From Dyella amyloliquefaciens (lineage in GTDB: Bacteria; Pseudomonadota; Gammaproteobacteria; Xanthomonadales; Rhodanobacteraceae): DNA of 64,000 nt. The notes below the pieces were generated by a model that was given only the letters and a program-made list of their open reading frames with translations, did not search any database and was not told where the DNA came from. Within the stretch, counting starts at the first letter, position 1, and every line of letters starts with the position of its first letter. The translations under genes and the position numbers were made by a program. The DNA is taken from assembly GCF_004296575.1 (NCBI RefSeq), contig NZ_SAYT01000005.1:558001-622000 (forward strand), in the 5' to 3' direction. Positions 44,595 through 52,534 of this stretch are shown here, piece after piece.

Positions 44595-45485
44595 GTGGAA
44601 ACCCAGTTCCTGCATACCTTCATCATCACCGTCGACCAGGGCTCGATGGCGGCGGCAGCACGCGTGCTGAACATCACTCCGGCGGCGGTGGCACAACAGA
44701 TCCGCACGCTCGAGCGCGAAATCGGCGCCACGCTGATTGCCCGCGTGGGGCGCACGGTGAGCGTCACCGAGGAAGGCTCGCGCATCCTGCAGCACTCGCG
44801 CGACCTGTTGCGGCAAGTGGCCAACCTTCGCAGCATCGCGAACGAAAGCGATGTCTCTGGCGAACTCAGGCTCGGCGCCTGCCAGACTGCGCTTGCCGGC
44901 ATGCTGCCGGACATTCTCGCGCGCATGGTTGATGCGTTTCCGCAGATCAACGTATTCATCAAGCCCGGTTTCTCGGTGGACCTCTATCGCGCCGTGGAAG
45001 ATGGCGACCTCGACGCCGCCGTGGTGTTGCAGGCGCCCTTCCCGCTGCCCAAGACCTGCGAGTGGCAGTTGCTGCGCGAAGAACCCCTGATCGTGCTGGC
45101 GCCACGCAGCATGGCCGACCGCGATCCGCACGAACTGCTGTCGACCGAGCCGCTGATCCGCTACGACCGCAACCAGTGGGGCGGCCGCCAGGCCGACGAC
45201 TACCTGCGCATCAACGGCATCAAGCCGCGCGAGCGCTTCGAACTGAATGCGCTGAACGCGATCGCAGTGATGGTGGACCGCGGGCTCGGCGTATCGCTGG
45301 TGCCTGACTGGGCGCAACCCTGGCCCGAGGGACTCGAGCTCGTGCGTATTCCGCTGCCGAATGCTGCGGTACCACGACGTATCGGCATCGTATGGGCGCG
45401 ATCGAGCGTGCGCGTGCGGCTGGTATCGGTTTTTCTGCAGGAGGCGCGAAAAGTCGCGCAAACCATCAGGAACACGACGTCGTGA
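44595..45485 (+). CDS. LysR-family transcriptional regulator
   Basis: Likely local regulator of the accessory locus. The 296-residue product begins with GTG 44595, 6 nt after AAAGGTGG. The N-terminal winged helix-turn-helix (METQFLHTFIITVDQGSMAAAARVLNITPAAVAQQIRTLERE) is followed by a LysR substrate-binding domain (about 90-290) with LRLGACQTALAGMLPDILARM and the pocket-region MVDRGLGVSLVPDW. It lies in the middle of the locus and on the same strand as its presumed targets. The effector is unknown. Confidence 0.93.
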   Translation: METQFLHTFIITVDQGSMAAAARVLNITPAAVAQQIRTLEREIGATLIARVGRTVSVTEEGSRILQHSRDLLRQVANLRSIANESDVSGELRLGACQTALAGMLPDILARMVDAFPQINVFIKPGFSVDLYRAVEDGDLDAAVVLQAPFPLPKTCEWQLLREEPLIVLAPRSMADRDPHELLSTEPLIRYDRNQWGGRQADDYLRINGIKPRERFELNALNAIAVMVDRGLGVSLVPDWAQPWPEGLELVRIPLPNAAVPRRIGIVWARSSVRVRLVSVFLQEARKVAQTIRNTTS

Positions 45486-45568
45486 ACCTGCATGAGCTGC
45501 GCGCGGAGCAGCTCGATCGAAGCAGTTTATTTGCTGCGTCGCGACACATTTTTGCTTGGTTCGTAAGC

Positions 45569-45591
45569 AACAAAAACTAGTCTCTGAACAT
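45569..45591 (+). promoter_or_regulatory. Shared upstream element, copy 2 (before TonB receptor)
   Basis: Same AACAAAAACTA-N5-TGAACAT pattern as 41136-41158 (19 of 23 bases agree), 195 nt before the TonB-receptor ATG. It lies in the 301-bp gap 45486-45786, which otherwise shows no gene. Confidence 0.45.
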
Positions 45592-45786
45592 AGGACGCGC
45601 CGGTTATATGTGGACTGCGTCGCGAGATAGGCTCGCCTTCAGCAACAAAGCGGGGCCGTCGGGACGTTGGGGAGAGAGCACGTCGCCGGCGAATCACCAC
45701 AAGCAAACGTTCCTGGCCATCCTCCGCGATGCGCCGGGTGGGCATCTGCACACCCGCGGACGACTGCATAACAACGAGACCAAACG

Positions 45787-48051
45787 ATGATCAAGCCACT
45801 CACCGCAGCGATCAGCAGCCTGTTGTTGTTCTCCGTCATGGGTTCGTGCGCCCATGCACAGGATGCCCAGGGCGCGGCGCCGGCGAACGCCAGCAGTGTC
45901 GATAAGAACAAGAAGGATGCCGACGCTGCGAAGAAGGAGAAAGTCACCAACCTGGACCAGGTCATCGTGACCGGCGTGCGCACGCCCAAGGCCGTGGACG
46001 AGATCCCCGGCGCGATCACTGTGGTGGGCAAGGCCGAGATCCAGCACACCCTGTTGGTCACCGACGATGCCACCGCCGTGCTGGCTCGCGCCGTGCCGGG
46101 CTATGCCGAATCCTCGCAGGCCATGAGCAACACCGGCGAAACGCTGCGCGGTCGCATTCCGCTCCGCCTGTTAGACGGCGTGCCCCAGGGCTCGCCGCTA
46201 CGCGAAGGTACGCGCAACGGCACCTTCACGGACATGGGCATCGTCGGCCGCGTAGAAGTGATCAACGGCCCGTCCGCCTCCGAGGGCATCGGCGCGGCGG
46301 GCGGCATCATCAACTACATCTCCAAAGTGCCGACCAAGGAAGGCAACGAAACCACCGTCACCATGCGTTACTCGACGCAGGGACCGCGCGACAGCGGCGG
46401 CTGGAAGACCGGCGTGACCTTCACCCGCAAGGAAGATTCATACGACCTGCTGCTGTCCGGCTCGCACATCGACCGCGGTGTCACCTATGACGGCAACGGT
46501 CGCCGCATTGGCCTCAACACCAGCGGCTCGCTGGCCGATTCGCTCTCGGACAACATCTTCCTGAAGGCCGGTTACAACTTCGGCGAAGGCAACGACCAGC
46601 GCGTCCAGGCCTCCTACAGCCACTTCAAGATCGACGGCAAGGGCGACTACTACCAGGTGCTGGGCTGCCGTGGTCCCACCGACGATCCGCCGTGCGCCGT
46701 GCCGCGCACCAATACGTCGGAAAAGGGACATATCTACGGCTCGAAGGACGCCTTCAACGACTTCGAGCAGTACGCGGTGGAGTACACCCACAACAAGCTG
46801 TTTGGCGGCGCGCTGGACATCAACGTGTACCAGGCCAACCAGGCCATGCGCTACCTGCCCGAGCTCACCGACGACAAGCAGGACCCACTGATCGCGCCGT
46901 TGGGCACGCTGTGGGACCAGTCGGAGATCCGCGCCAAGAAGAAAGGCATCCGCACCTCGTGGACGCGCCCCGACCTGTTCCTCACCGGACTGGAGCTGCA
47001 CGTGGGCGTGGACTACGTGAAGGATCAGGCCGACCAGCGCCTGGCCCTGACCAATCGCTTGTGGGTGCCACCCATGAAGTACGACAGCACGGCGCCGTAC
47101 GCGCAGCTGTCCTATGACATCGGCCCGGTCACGCTGAGCGGCGGCATGCGCCACGAGGACGACACTCTCAAAGTGGACAGCTACACCACCACCTACTACC
47201 GCAATCGCGTGTTCGTGCAGGGTGGCAGCCTGAATTACAAGGAAAACCTGAAGAACATCGGTGGCATCTGGCGCATCACCGACGAATGGTCCGCGTTTGC
47301 CTCCTACAGCGAGGGGTTCACGCTGCCCAACATCGGCATCCCGTTGCGCAACATCAACGTGCCGGGCCAATCGGTGGACCGCATCAGCGACCTGCAGCCG
47401 ATCATCTTCAAGAACGACGAGTTCGGCTTCAACTGGCGCGGTGACTTCGCCTCGTTCGGCGCCACGCATTACATCTCCAAGTCGCCCTTCGGCGCCTCGC
47501 TGGCTATCGATCCGCACAGCAACGATTTCATCCTGTCGCGCGCACCGGTACGCATCGAAGGCACGGAACTGACCGGCGACTGGCAGATCAACCCGACCTG
47601 GAAGATCACCGGCCTGTATTCGCACATCAAGGGTGCCACCTCGTTCTGGGCGACCGACCCGGCCGGCCGCTTCCCCGCAGGCGACCTGAAGAAGCCGATG
47701 GGCGTGCTGGACATCAACCCGGACAAGCTGGCCGGATCGGTGACCTGGAACTTCCTCGCCAACGCCGACGCCACGTTGGGTTTCACCTCACTGTTCGGCC
47801 GCCACATCTCCGGATCGGATACCCGCCCATATGACGGCGCCACCTTCAGCTACGACGAGCAGACCCACGGCTACACCCTGTGGGACCTGGGCGTGAACTA
47901 CGACATGGGTCGCAGCGGCAAACTGTCGTTCGGCGTAGAGAACCTTTTCGACAAGCAGTACATCCTTACCTGGTCGCAGCTGGCCGGTTACCAGAACTAC
48001 TGGTCGGGTCGCGGCCGCGTTACCTCGGTCACCTATTCGATCACGTTCTGA
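45787..48051 (+). CDS. TonB-dependent outer-membrane receptor
   Basis: Outer-membrane transporter that takes up a ligand using the proton-motive force through TonB. The 754-residue product has a signal peptide (about 1-24). A Lys/Asp-rich stretch then leads to a TonB-box-like LDQVIVTGVRTPKAVDEIPG, the plug domain (about 57-175, with RVEVINGPSASEGIGAAGGIINYIS), and a 22-strand-type barrel to the C-terminal Phe (VTYSITF). The closest general type is the ferric-siderophore/iron group (plug motif IVGRVEVINGPSA), but its place beside glycan genes suggests a different ligand. No FecR or ECF sigma gene is nearby. Confidence 0.92.
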   Translation: MIKPLTAAISSLLLFSVMGSCAHAQDAQGAAPANASSVDKNKKDADAAKKEKVTNLDQVIVTGVRTPKAVDEIPGAITVVGKAEIQHTLLVTDDATAVLARAVPGYAESSQAMSNTGETLRGRIPLRLLDGVPQGSPLREGTRNGTFTDMGIVGRVEVINGPSASEGIGAAGGIINYISKVPTKEGNETTVTMRYSTQGPRDSGGWKTGVTFTRKEDSYDLLLSGSHIDRGVTYDGNGRRIGLNTSGSLADSLSDNIFLKAGYNFGEGNDQRVQASYSHFKIDGKGDYYQVLGCRGPTDDPPCAVPRTNTSEKGHIYGSKDAFNDFEQYAVEYTHNKLFGGALDINVYQANQAMRYLPELTDDKQDPLIAPLGTLWDQSEIRAKKKGIRTSWTRPDLFLTGLELHVGVDYVKDQADQRLALTNRLWVPPMKYDSTAPYAQLSYDIGPVTLSGGMRHEDDTLKVDSYTTTYYRNRVFVQGGSLNYKENLKNIGGIWRITDEWSAFASYSEGFTLPNIGIPLRNINVPGQSVDRISDLQPIIFKNDEFGFNWRGDFASFGATHYISKSPFGASLAIDPHSNDFILSRAPVRIEGTELTGDWQINPTWKITGLYSHIKGATSFWATDPAGRFPAGDLKKPMGVLDINPDKLAGSVTWNFLANADATLGFTSLFGRHISGSDTRPYDGATFSYDEQTHGYTLWDLGVNYDMGRSGKLSFGVENLFDKQYILTWSQLAGYQNYWSGRGRVTSVTYSITF

Positions 48052-48123
48052 TGCACGGGTGACGGGCAGGGTTGGAACGACGCCCCACGCGAACGGGGCG
48101 TCGTCGCGAAAGCAGGAGAGTCG

Positions 48124-49407
48124 ATGATCGATGGGTACAAGCAGGGAGGCCGATGGCTCGTGACCGCCGTCATGATGCTGTGCGTGATGGCGTGCGCCAA
48201 CGCATCGCCCTGGGACGCCCCCGTCGCGGCAGCCTTCCCCACAGCGCGCTTCGGACGCCTGCATGACTACCTCAACCATGCGACCGACGCGGAGGGTTAC
48301 CTCGGCGCCGTCTCGCTGGTGATGTACGAAGGCCACATTGTCGATTGGCGGGCCTATGGCCATCGCGACCTGGGCCGCCGGGAGCCGATGCGCAGGGACG
48401 ACATCTTCCGCATCTACTCCATGACCAAGACGGTGACTTCCGTCGCCGTCATGATGCTGGTGGAGGAAGGGCGCCTTTCGCTGGAAGACCCCGTTTCGCG
48501 TTATCTCCCCGGCTTCGACGCACCCCAGGTGATGATCGGCGGCACGGCGGAGGCCCCCGTGCTCCGACCGGCCGGCAAGCCCATCACCTTGCATGCCCTG
48601 CTCACCCATACCGCCGGCTTCCCCGCGGGACTCAAGGGCGATGAGCAGGCGACCCAGCGGATGGAAGGCATCGACCCGCACGGTAGCCGCGACCTGCGCG
48701 AATTCGCCGAACGCATGAGCCATATCGCGCTGGCCGCCGATCCGGGCAGGCGATTCGGTTATGACGGCGCCTCGATCGAACTGATGGCGCGCGTCGTCGA
48801 AGTCGTCTCACAGCAGCCCTTCGATCAGTTCCTGCAGCGACGCATCTTCGCGCCACTGAAGATGCGCGACACCGGCTTCAGCGTGCCGATGGCGCAACGC
48901 CAGCGCGTCGTTGACCTCACCACCACGGACTCGCACGGCCGCCTCGTCCTGGCCGATACGAACAGCGCGCGTCATCCCGGCGAGCCGCTCAACGCCTATG
49001 CGAGCGGCGCGGGAGGCCTCTATTCCACGGCGGGCGACTACGCACGCTTCGCCCAGATGCTGCTCAACGGCGGCGCGCTCGATGGCGTGCAGCTGCTCAG
49101 CCGCAAGTCGGTCGAACTGATGATGAGCAACCATCTCACCATGCTCGATCCGCCCGTCACGCAGTTCAGCGACGCGGAAGGCTTTGGCATCGGTGGCTAC
49201 GTGGTAATCGACGCGGCGCGGCGCGGCCAGCTCGGGTCCAATGGCCAATACGGCTGGTCGGGCGCTGCTTCCACTTACTACACGATCGACCCACGGGAAA
49301 AGCTAGTCGCCATCCTTCTGCTGCAACACCTGCCACGCGAAGGCGTGCAGGAGCTTCCTCGCGTCAGCCGTCCGTTCTACAACCTGGTTTACCAATCGCT
49401 GCCATGA
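48124..49407 (+). CDS. Periplasmic serine hydrolase of the beta-lactamase/esterase (class C-like) family
   Basis: The 427-residue product has a signal peptide (about 8-27, ending ANA). It then has a serine-hydrolase fold with the SxxK catalytic motif SMTK at 99-102, within FRIYSMTKTVTSVAVMML. The second motif is Tyr-containing FGYDGASIEL (Y-D-G in place of Y-x-N). The third region, GQYGWSGAASTYYTIDPRE, replaces the KTG block. This pattern fits esterase or D-amino-peptidase-like members (EstB/DUF-type), not resistance enzymes. AGGAGAG precedes ATG 48124. It overlaps the kinase gene by 4 nt. It may remove acyl groups from the imported substrate. Confidence 0.85.
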   Translation: MIDGYKQGGRWLVTAVMMLCVMACANASPWDAPVAAAFPTARFGRLHDYLNHATDAEGYLGAVSLVMYEGHIVDWRAYGHRDLGRREPMRRDDIFRIYSMTKTVTSVAVMMLVEEGRLSLEDPVSRYLPGFDAPQVMIGGTAEAPVLRPAGKPITLHALLTHTAGFPAGLKGDEQATQRMEGIDPHGSRDLREFAERMSHIALAADPGRRFGYDGASIELMARVVEVVSQQPFDQFLQRRIFAPLKMRDTGFSVPMAQRQRVVDLTTTDSHGRLVLADTNSARHPGEPLNAYASGAGGLYSTAGDYARFAQMLLNGGALDGVQLLSRKSVELMMSNHLTMLDPPVTQFSDAEGFGIGGYVVIDAARRGQLGSNGQYGWSGAASTYYTIDPREKLVAILLLQHLPREGVQELPRVSRPFYNLVYQSLP

Positions 49408-50330
49408 ATGCCTCCAGTCCAGGATCCGTGCTCGTCATCGGCTCCGCCAATCTCGATTTCGTAGTGCGCGCTTCGCATGTCCCGGCACCGGGCGAGACGG
49501 TGCTCGGGCGCGAGTTCACCACCCATCCCGGAGGCAAGGGCGCCAACCAGGCCGTTGCCTGCGCGCGGGCCGGCGGTGCGTCCACGCGCATGCTGCTGGC
49601 CCTGGGGGATGATGCCCACGCGCTCCCTTTGGAAACCTCGCTGCGGGACGCCGGCGTGGAACTGGTGGTGATGCGCGCCAAGGCACCGACCGGGGTGGCC
49701 TTCGTGTGCCTCTCCGGTACGGCGGAAAATGCCATCACCGTGGCGCCAGGCGCCAATCTCTCGCTGCAACCGCACCATCTGCCATCGCTGACCGGCGTCA
49801 GCCACCTGCTGATGCAGCTCGAATCACCACTGGAGAGCGTCATCGCCTGGGCGCGCAGCGCGCGCGAAGCCGGGGTGGTAACGGTACTCAACGCTGCGCC
49901 GGCCCAGGCACTGTCACGCGACACCCTGGCGCTGGTGGACATTCTCATCGTCAACGAACCCGAACTGGTGCAACTCACCGGGATCCACGACCTGGATGGC
50001 GCGCTTGACTCGCTGGACAATGCTTGCGTGGTTGTCACGCTCGGCGCGCGGGGTTGCCTTGCACGCGCGAACGGCGAGCGCTTCGTGCAACCCGCGTTCG
50101 CCATCGATCCCGTCGACACCACCGGCGCGGGCGACACGTTCTGCGGCACCCTGGTGGCAGCATTAAGCCGAGGACTTCCGTTGACCGGTGCCCTGCGGCA
50201 CGCCACCGCCGCATCCGCACTGGCATGCACCCGACTGGGCGCTCAAGCTGGAGTTCCTTCGCGCGCCGAGGTCGACGCCCTGCTCGCCCGCGTGCCCACC
50301 ACGCCCGCGCACGCCCATCACGCTCCCTGA
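49404..50330 (+). CDS. Ribokinase/PfkB-family sugar kinase
   Basis: The 308-residue product matches the ribokinase type of the PfkB family. It has GSANLDFVVRASHVPAPGETVLG and the PfkB signature 1 FTTHPGGKGANQAVACARAGG. Further on are LINEPELVQLTG-like VNEPELVQLTG, the anion-hole/catalytic block DTTGAGDTFCGTLVAAL with the catalytic Asp, and a C-terminal ATP site. It presumably phosphorylates the pentose or related sugar released by the neighbouring hydrolases; ribose itself is not proven. The ATG overlaps the hydrolase stop by 4 nt. Confidence 0.88.
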   Translation: MNASSPGSVLVIGSANLDFVVRASHVPAPGETVLGREFTTHPGGKGANQAVACARAGGASTRMLLALGDDAHALPLETSLRDAGVELVVMRAKAPTGVAFVCLSGTAENAITVAPGANLSLQPHHLPSLTGVSHLLMQLESPLESVIAWARSAREAGVVTVLNAAPAQALSRDTLALVDILIVNEPELVQLTGIHDLDGALDSLDNACVVVTLGARGCLARANGERFVQPAFAIDPVDTTGAGDTFCGTLVAALSRGLPLTGALRHATAASALACTRLGAQAGVPSRAEVDALLARVPTTPAHAHHAP

Positions 50331-50350
50331 GCTTCCATAGCGATAGCCCC

Positions 50351-52534
50351 ATGACGACCGCTCCCGACTTCACCACTGCCGACGACGGCGACACCCTGCA
50401 TCCCCGCGTGGGCACCGAGTACAAGTTCTCCCACGTCACCACCGGTCGCTACCTGCCCACGCCGGGCAAGGCACCCGGTTGGCCATTCGCCGAGATCGGC
50501 CATTGGAAGATGGACGTCGACGGCACCGCCGACGACTGGATTGCCGAGCTGATCGACTGGCGCCGCGAACATCTCACGCGCATCGGCTTCGACGACGCGA
50601 ACTACCGGCGTCCCGAGCTGCAATGGGCGCAGCGCAACTTCGTGCATGCGCAGATGATGGTGGAAGATCGCTATTTCTACGACCCCGTGGCGGGCCGTTA
50701 TACGGTCGACCGCTACCTGGACGACCTGGAGGCACGCTTCGGCGGCATCGACAGCGTGCTGATCTGGTTCGTCTACCCGAATATCGGCATCGACGACCGC
50801 AACAAGACCGACCTCGCCTTCGACCTGCCCGGCGGGCTGGAAGGTTTGCGAGGTGCCGTCGCTGATTTCCATCGCCGGGGCGTGCGCGTATTCCTTCCCA
50901 CGATGCCGTGGGACAACGGCACACGGCCATCCGCGGACAACGACTGGCAGGCCATGGCGAAGCTCGTCACCGCCGTCGGCGCCGATGGCGTGAATGGCGA
51001 CACCTACAATGGCGTGCCGCGTGCCTTCTTCACCGCCTGCGACGAAACGGGACGGCCAGTGGTGCTGCAACCCGAATCCACCATCAGCGCCGAAGAGCAG
51101 CTGAACTGGAACGTGCAGAGCTGGGGAAAGAAGGCACCCAACGAAGTCATTCCGCCCGTGGCGAAGTTCAAGTGGCTGGAACCGCGCCACATGATCAACT
51201 ACGAGAACCGCTGGGGCCGCGACCGCAACCACGACCTCCAGTACATCTTCTTCAACGGCATCGGCTACAACGCCTGGGAGAACGTCTGGGGAATCTGGAA
51301 CCAGCTGACGCCGCGTGACGCCGAATCGCTGCGCCGCATTGCCGCCATAGAACGGCAGTTCGCTCCCGCCATGGTGAGCATGGCCTGGCGTCCCTACGAG
51401 CGCACACAGCAGGCGGGTGTCTTCGCCAGCCGCTTCCCACTGGATGACTACACCCTGTGGACGCTGGTGAACCGCAACGAGTACGACGTGGACGGCGAGC
51501 AGCTGGGCGTGCCGCACGTCGAAGGCACGCACTACTTCGACGTCTGGCACGGTGTGGCACTGAATCCGCGTATCACCGACGGCACGGCGCTCTTTTCGTT
51601 CCCGATGGAGGGCCGCGGCTTTGGCTGCGTCCTGGCGTTGCGGGCCGATGCCGGCATCGAAGCGCTGGATGTGTTCCTGCAGCGTGCACGCCAGTGGGCG
51701 AACACGCCGCTGCAGTCACTGTCGAAGACATGGCGATCGCTGCCGCAACACATCGTGCCGGTTCCGGCCACGACGCCGCTCGCCAAGGCGCCGGCAGGCA
51801 TGATCACCATCCCTACCGGCGACTTCGATTTCGTCGTCGGTGGCGTGGAGATCGAAGGCCAGACCTGGGAAGGCAACGACGTGCAATACCCGTGGGAGAA
51901 CAGCGCGCGCCGCCATCACCGGCATCGCATGCAGGTGCCTGCATTCCACATCGACCGCACGCCCGTCACCAACGCGCAGTTCCTCGCGTTCCTGGAAGAC
52001 ACCGGCTGGCGCCCGTCTGACGGGCACCAATTCCTGCATCACTGGCGTGACGGTGCGCCCCAGCCCGGCTGGGAGAACAGACCGGTCACCTGGGTGTCGA
52101 TCGAGGACGCGCGCGCCTACGCCGAGTGGGCGGGCAAGCGCCTGCCGCGGGAATGGGAGTGGCAATACGCGGCACAAGGCACCGACGGGCGCCTGTATCC
52201 GTGGGGCAACTGCTGGGAAGCATCGCGCGTGCCGGCCGTCCACCGCGGCCGCGTACTGACGCCACCGGCTCCTGTCGATGCGCATCCGCAGGGTGCCAGC
52301 CCATTCGGCGTGCTGGACCTGGTCGGCAACGTGTGGCAGTGGACCGACGAATTCCACGACGAGCATACGCGGTCAGCCATCCTGCGCGGCGGCAGCCACT
52401 ACCAGCCGCAGACGTCCCACTGGTATTTCCCCCAGGCCTATCGCCTCGACCAGCACGGCAAGTATCTGCTGATGGCGCCAGGAAAGGATCGCTCCGCATG
52501 CGTGGGTTTCCGCTGCGTGGTGGATGCCGCCTGA
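50351..52534 (+). CDS. Putative glycosidase-like barrel fused to a formylglycine-generating-enzyme (SUMF1) domain
   Basis: Unusual two-domain protein of 727 residues with no signal peptide. Residues 1-470 look like a (beta/alpha)8 sugar hydrolase followed by a small beta domain. Strand-like blocks with acidic ends are DSVLIWFVYPNIGIDDRN, RGVRVFLPTMPWDNG, GADGVNGDTYNG and PVVLQPESTI. I cannot assign a GH family. From about 476 on there is a clear FGE/SUMF1 fold: FHIDRTPVTNAQFLAFLEDTGW, PVTWVSIEDARAYAEWAGKRLPREWEWQYAA, YPWGNCWE, DLVGNVWQWTDEF, LRGGSHY and CVGFRCV. The pair Cys717/Cys722 has the CxxxxC spacing of the FGE copper site, so catalysis is possible. No sulfatase gene is in the window. 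Overlaps the next gene by 1 nt. Confidence 0.8.
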   Translation: MTTAPDFTTADDGDTLHPRVGTEYKFSHVTTGRYLPTPGKAPGWPFAEIGHWKMDVDGTADDWIAELIDWRREHLTRIGFDDANYRRPELQWAQRNFVHAQMMVEDRYFYDPVAGRYTVDRYLDDLEARFGGIDSVLIWFVYPNIGIDDRNKTDLAFDLPGGLEGLRGAVADFHRRGVRVFLPTMPWDNGTRPSADNDWQAMAKLVTAVGADGVNGDTYNGVPRAFFTACDETGRPVVLQPESTISAEEQLNWNVQSWGKKAPNEVIPPVAKFKWLEPRHMINYENRWGRDRNHDLQYIFFNGIGYNAWENVWGIWNQLTPRDAESLRRIAAIERQFAPAMVSMAWRPYERTQQAGVFASRFPLDDYTLWTLVNRNEYDVDGEQLGVPHVEGTHYFDVWHGVALNPRITDGTALFSFPMEGRGFGCVLALRADAGIEALDVFLQRARQWANTPLQSLSKTWRSLPQHIVPVPATTPLAKAPAGMITIPTGDFDFVVGGVEIEGQTWEGNDVQYPWENSARRHHRHRMQVPAFHIDRTPVTNAQFLAFLEDTGWRPSDGHQFLHHWRDGAPQPGWENRPVTWVSIEDARAYAEWAGKRLPREWEWQYAAQGTDGRLYPWGNCWEASRVPAVHRGRVLTPPAPVDAHPQGASPFGVLDLVGNVWQWTDEFHDEHTRSAILRGGSHYQPQTSHWYFPQAYRLDQHGKYLLMAPGKDRSACVGFRCVVDAA

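Noticed and set aside
48124-49407. Antibiotic-resistance beta-lactamase
   Set aside because: SxxK is present, but the Tyr motif is YDG and there is no KTG box. The locus context is metabolic, so an esterase or peptidase role is more likely.
50351-52534. EgtB/OvoA-type sulfoxide synthase (ergothioneine or ovothiol)
   Set aside because: These also carry a SUMF1-like C-terminal part, but they need an N-terminal DinB-type iron domain with an HxxxE/HxH pattern. The N-terminus here looks like a barrel hydrolase instead.
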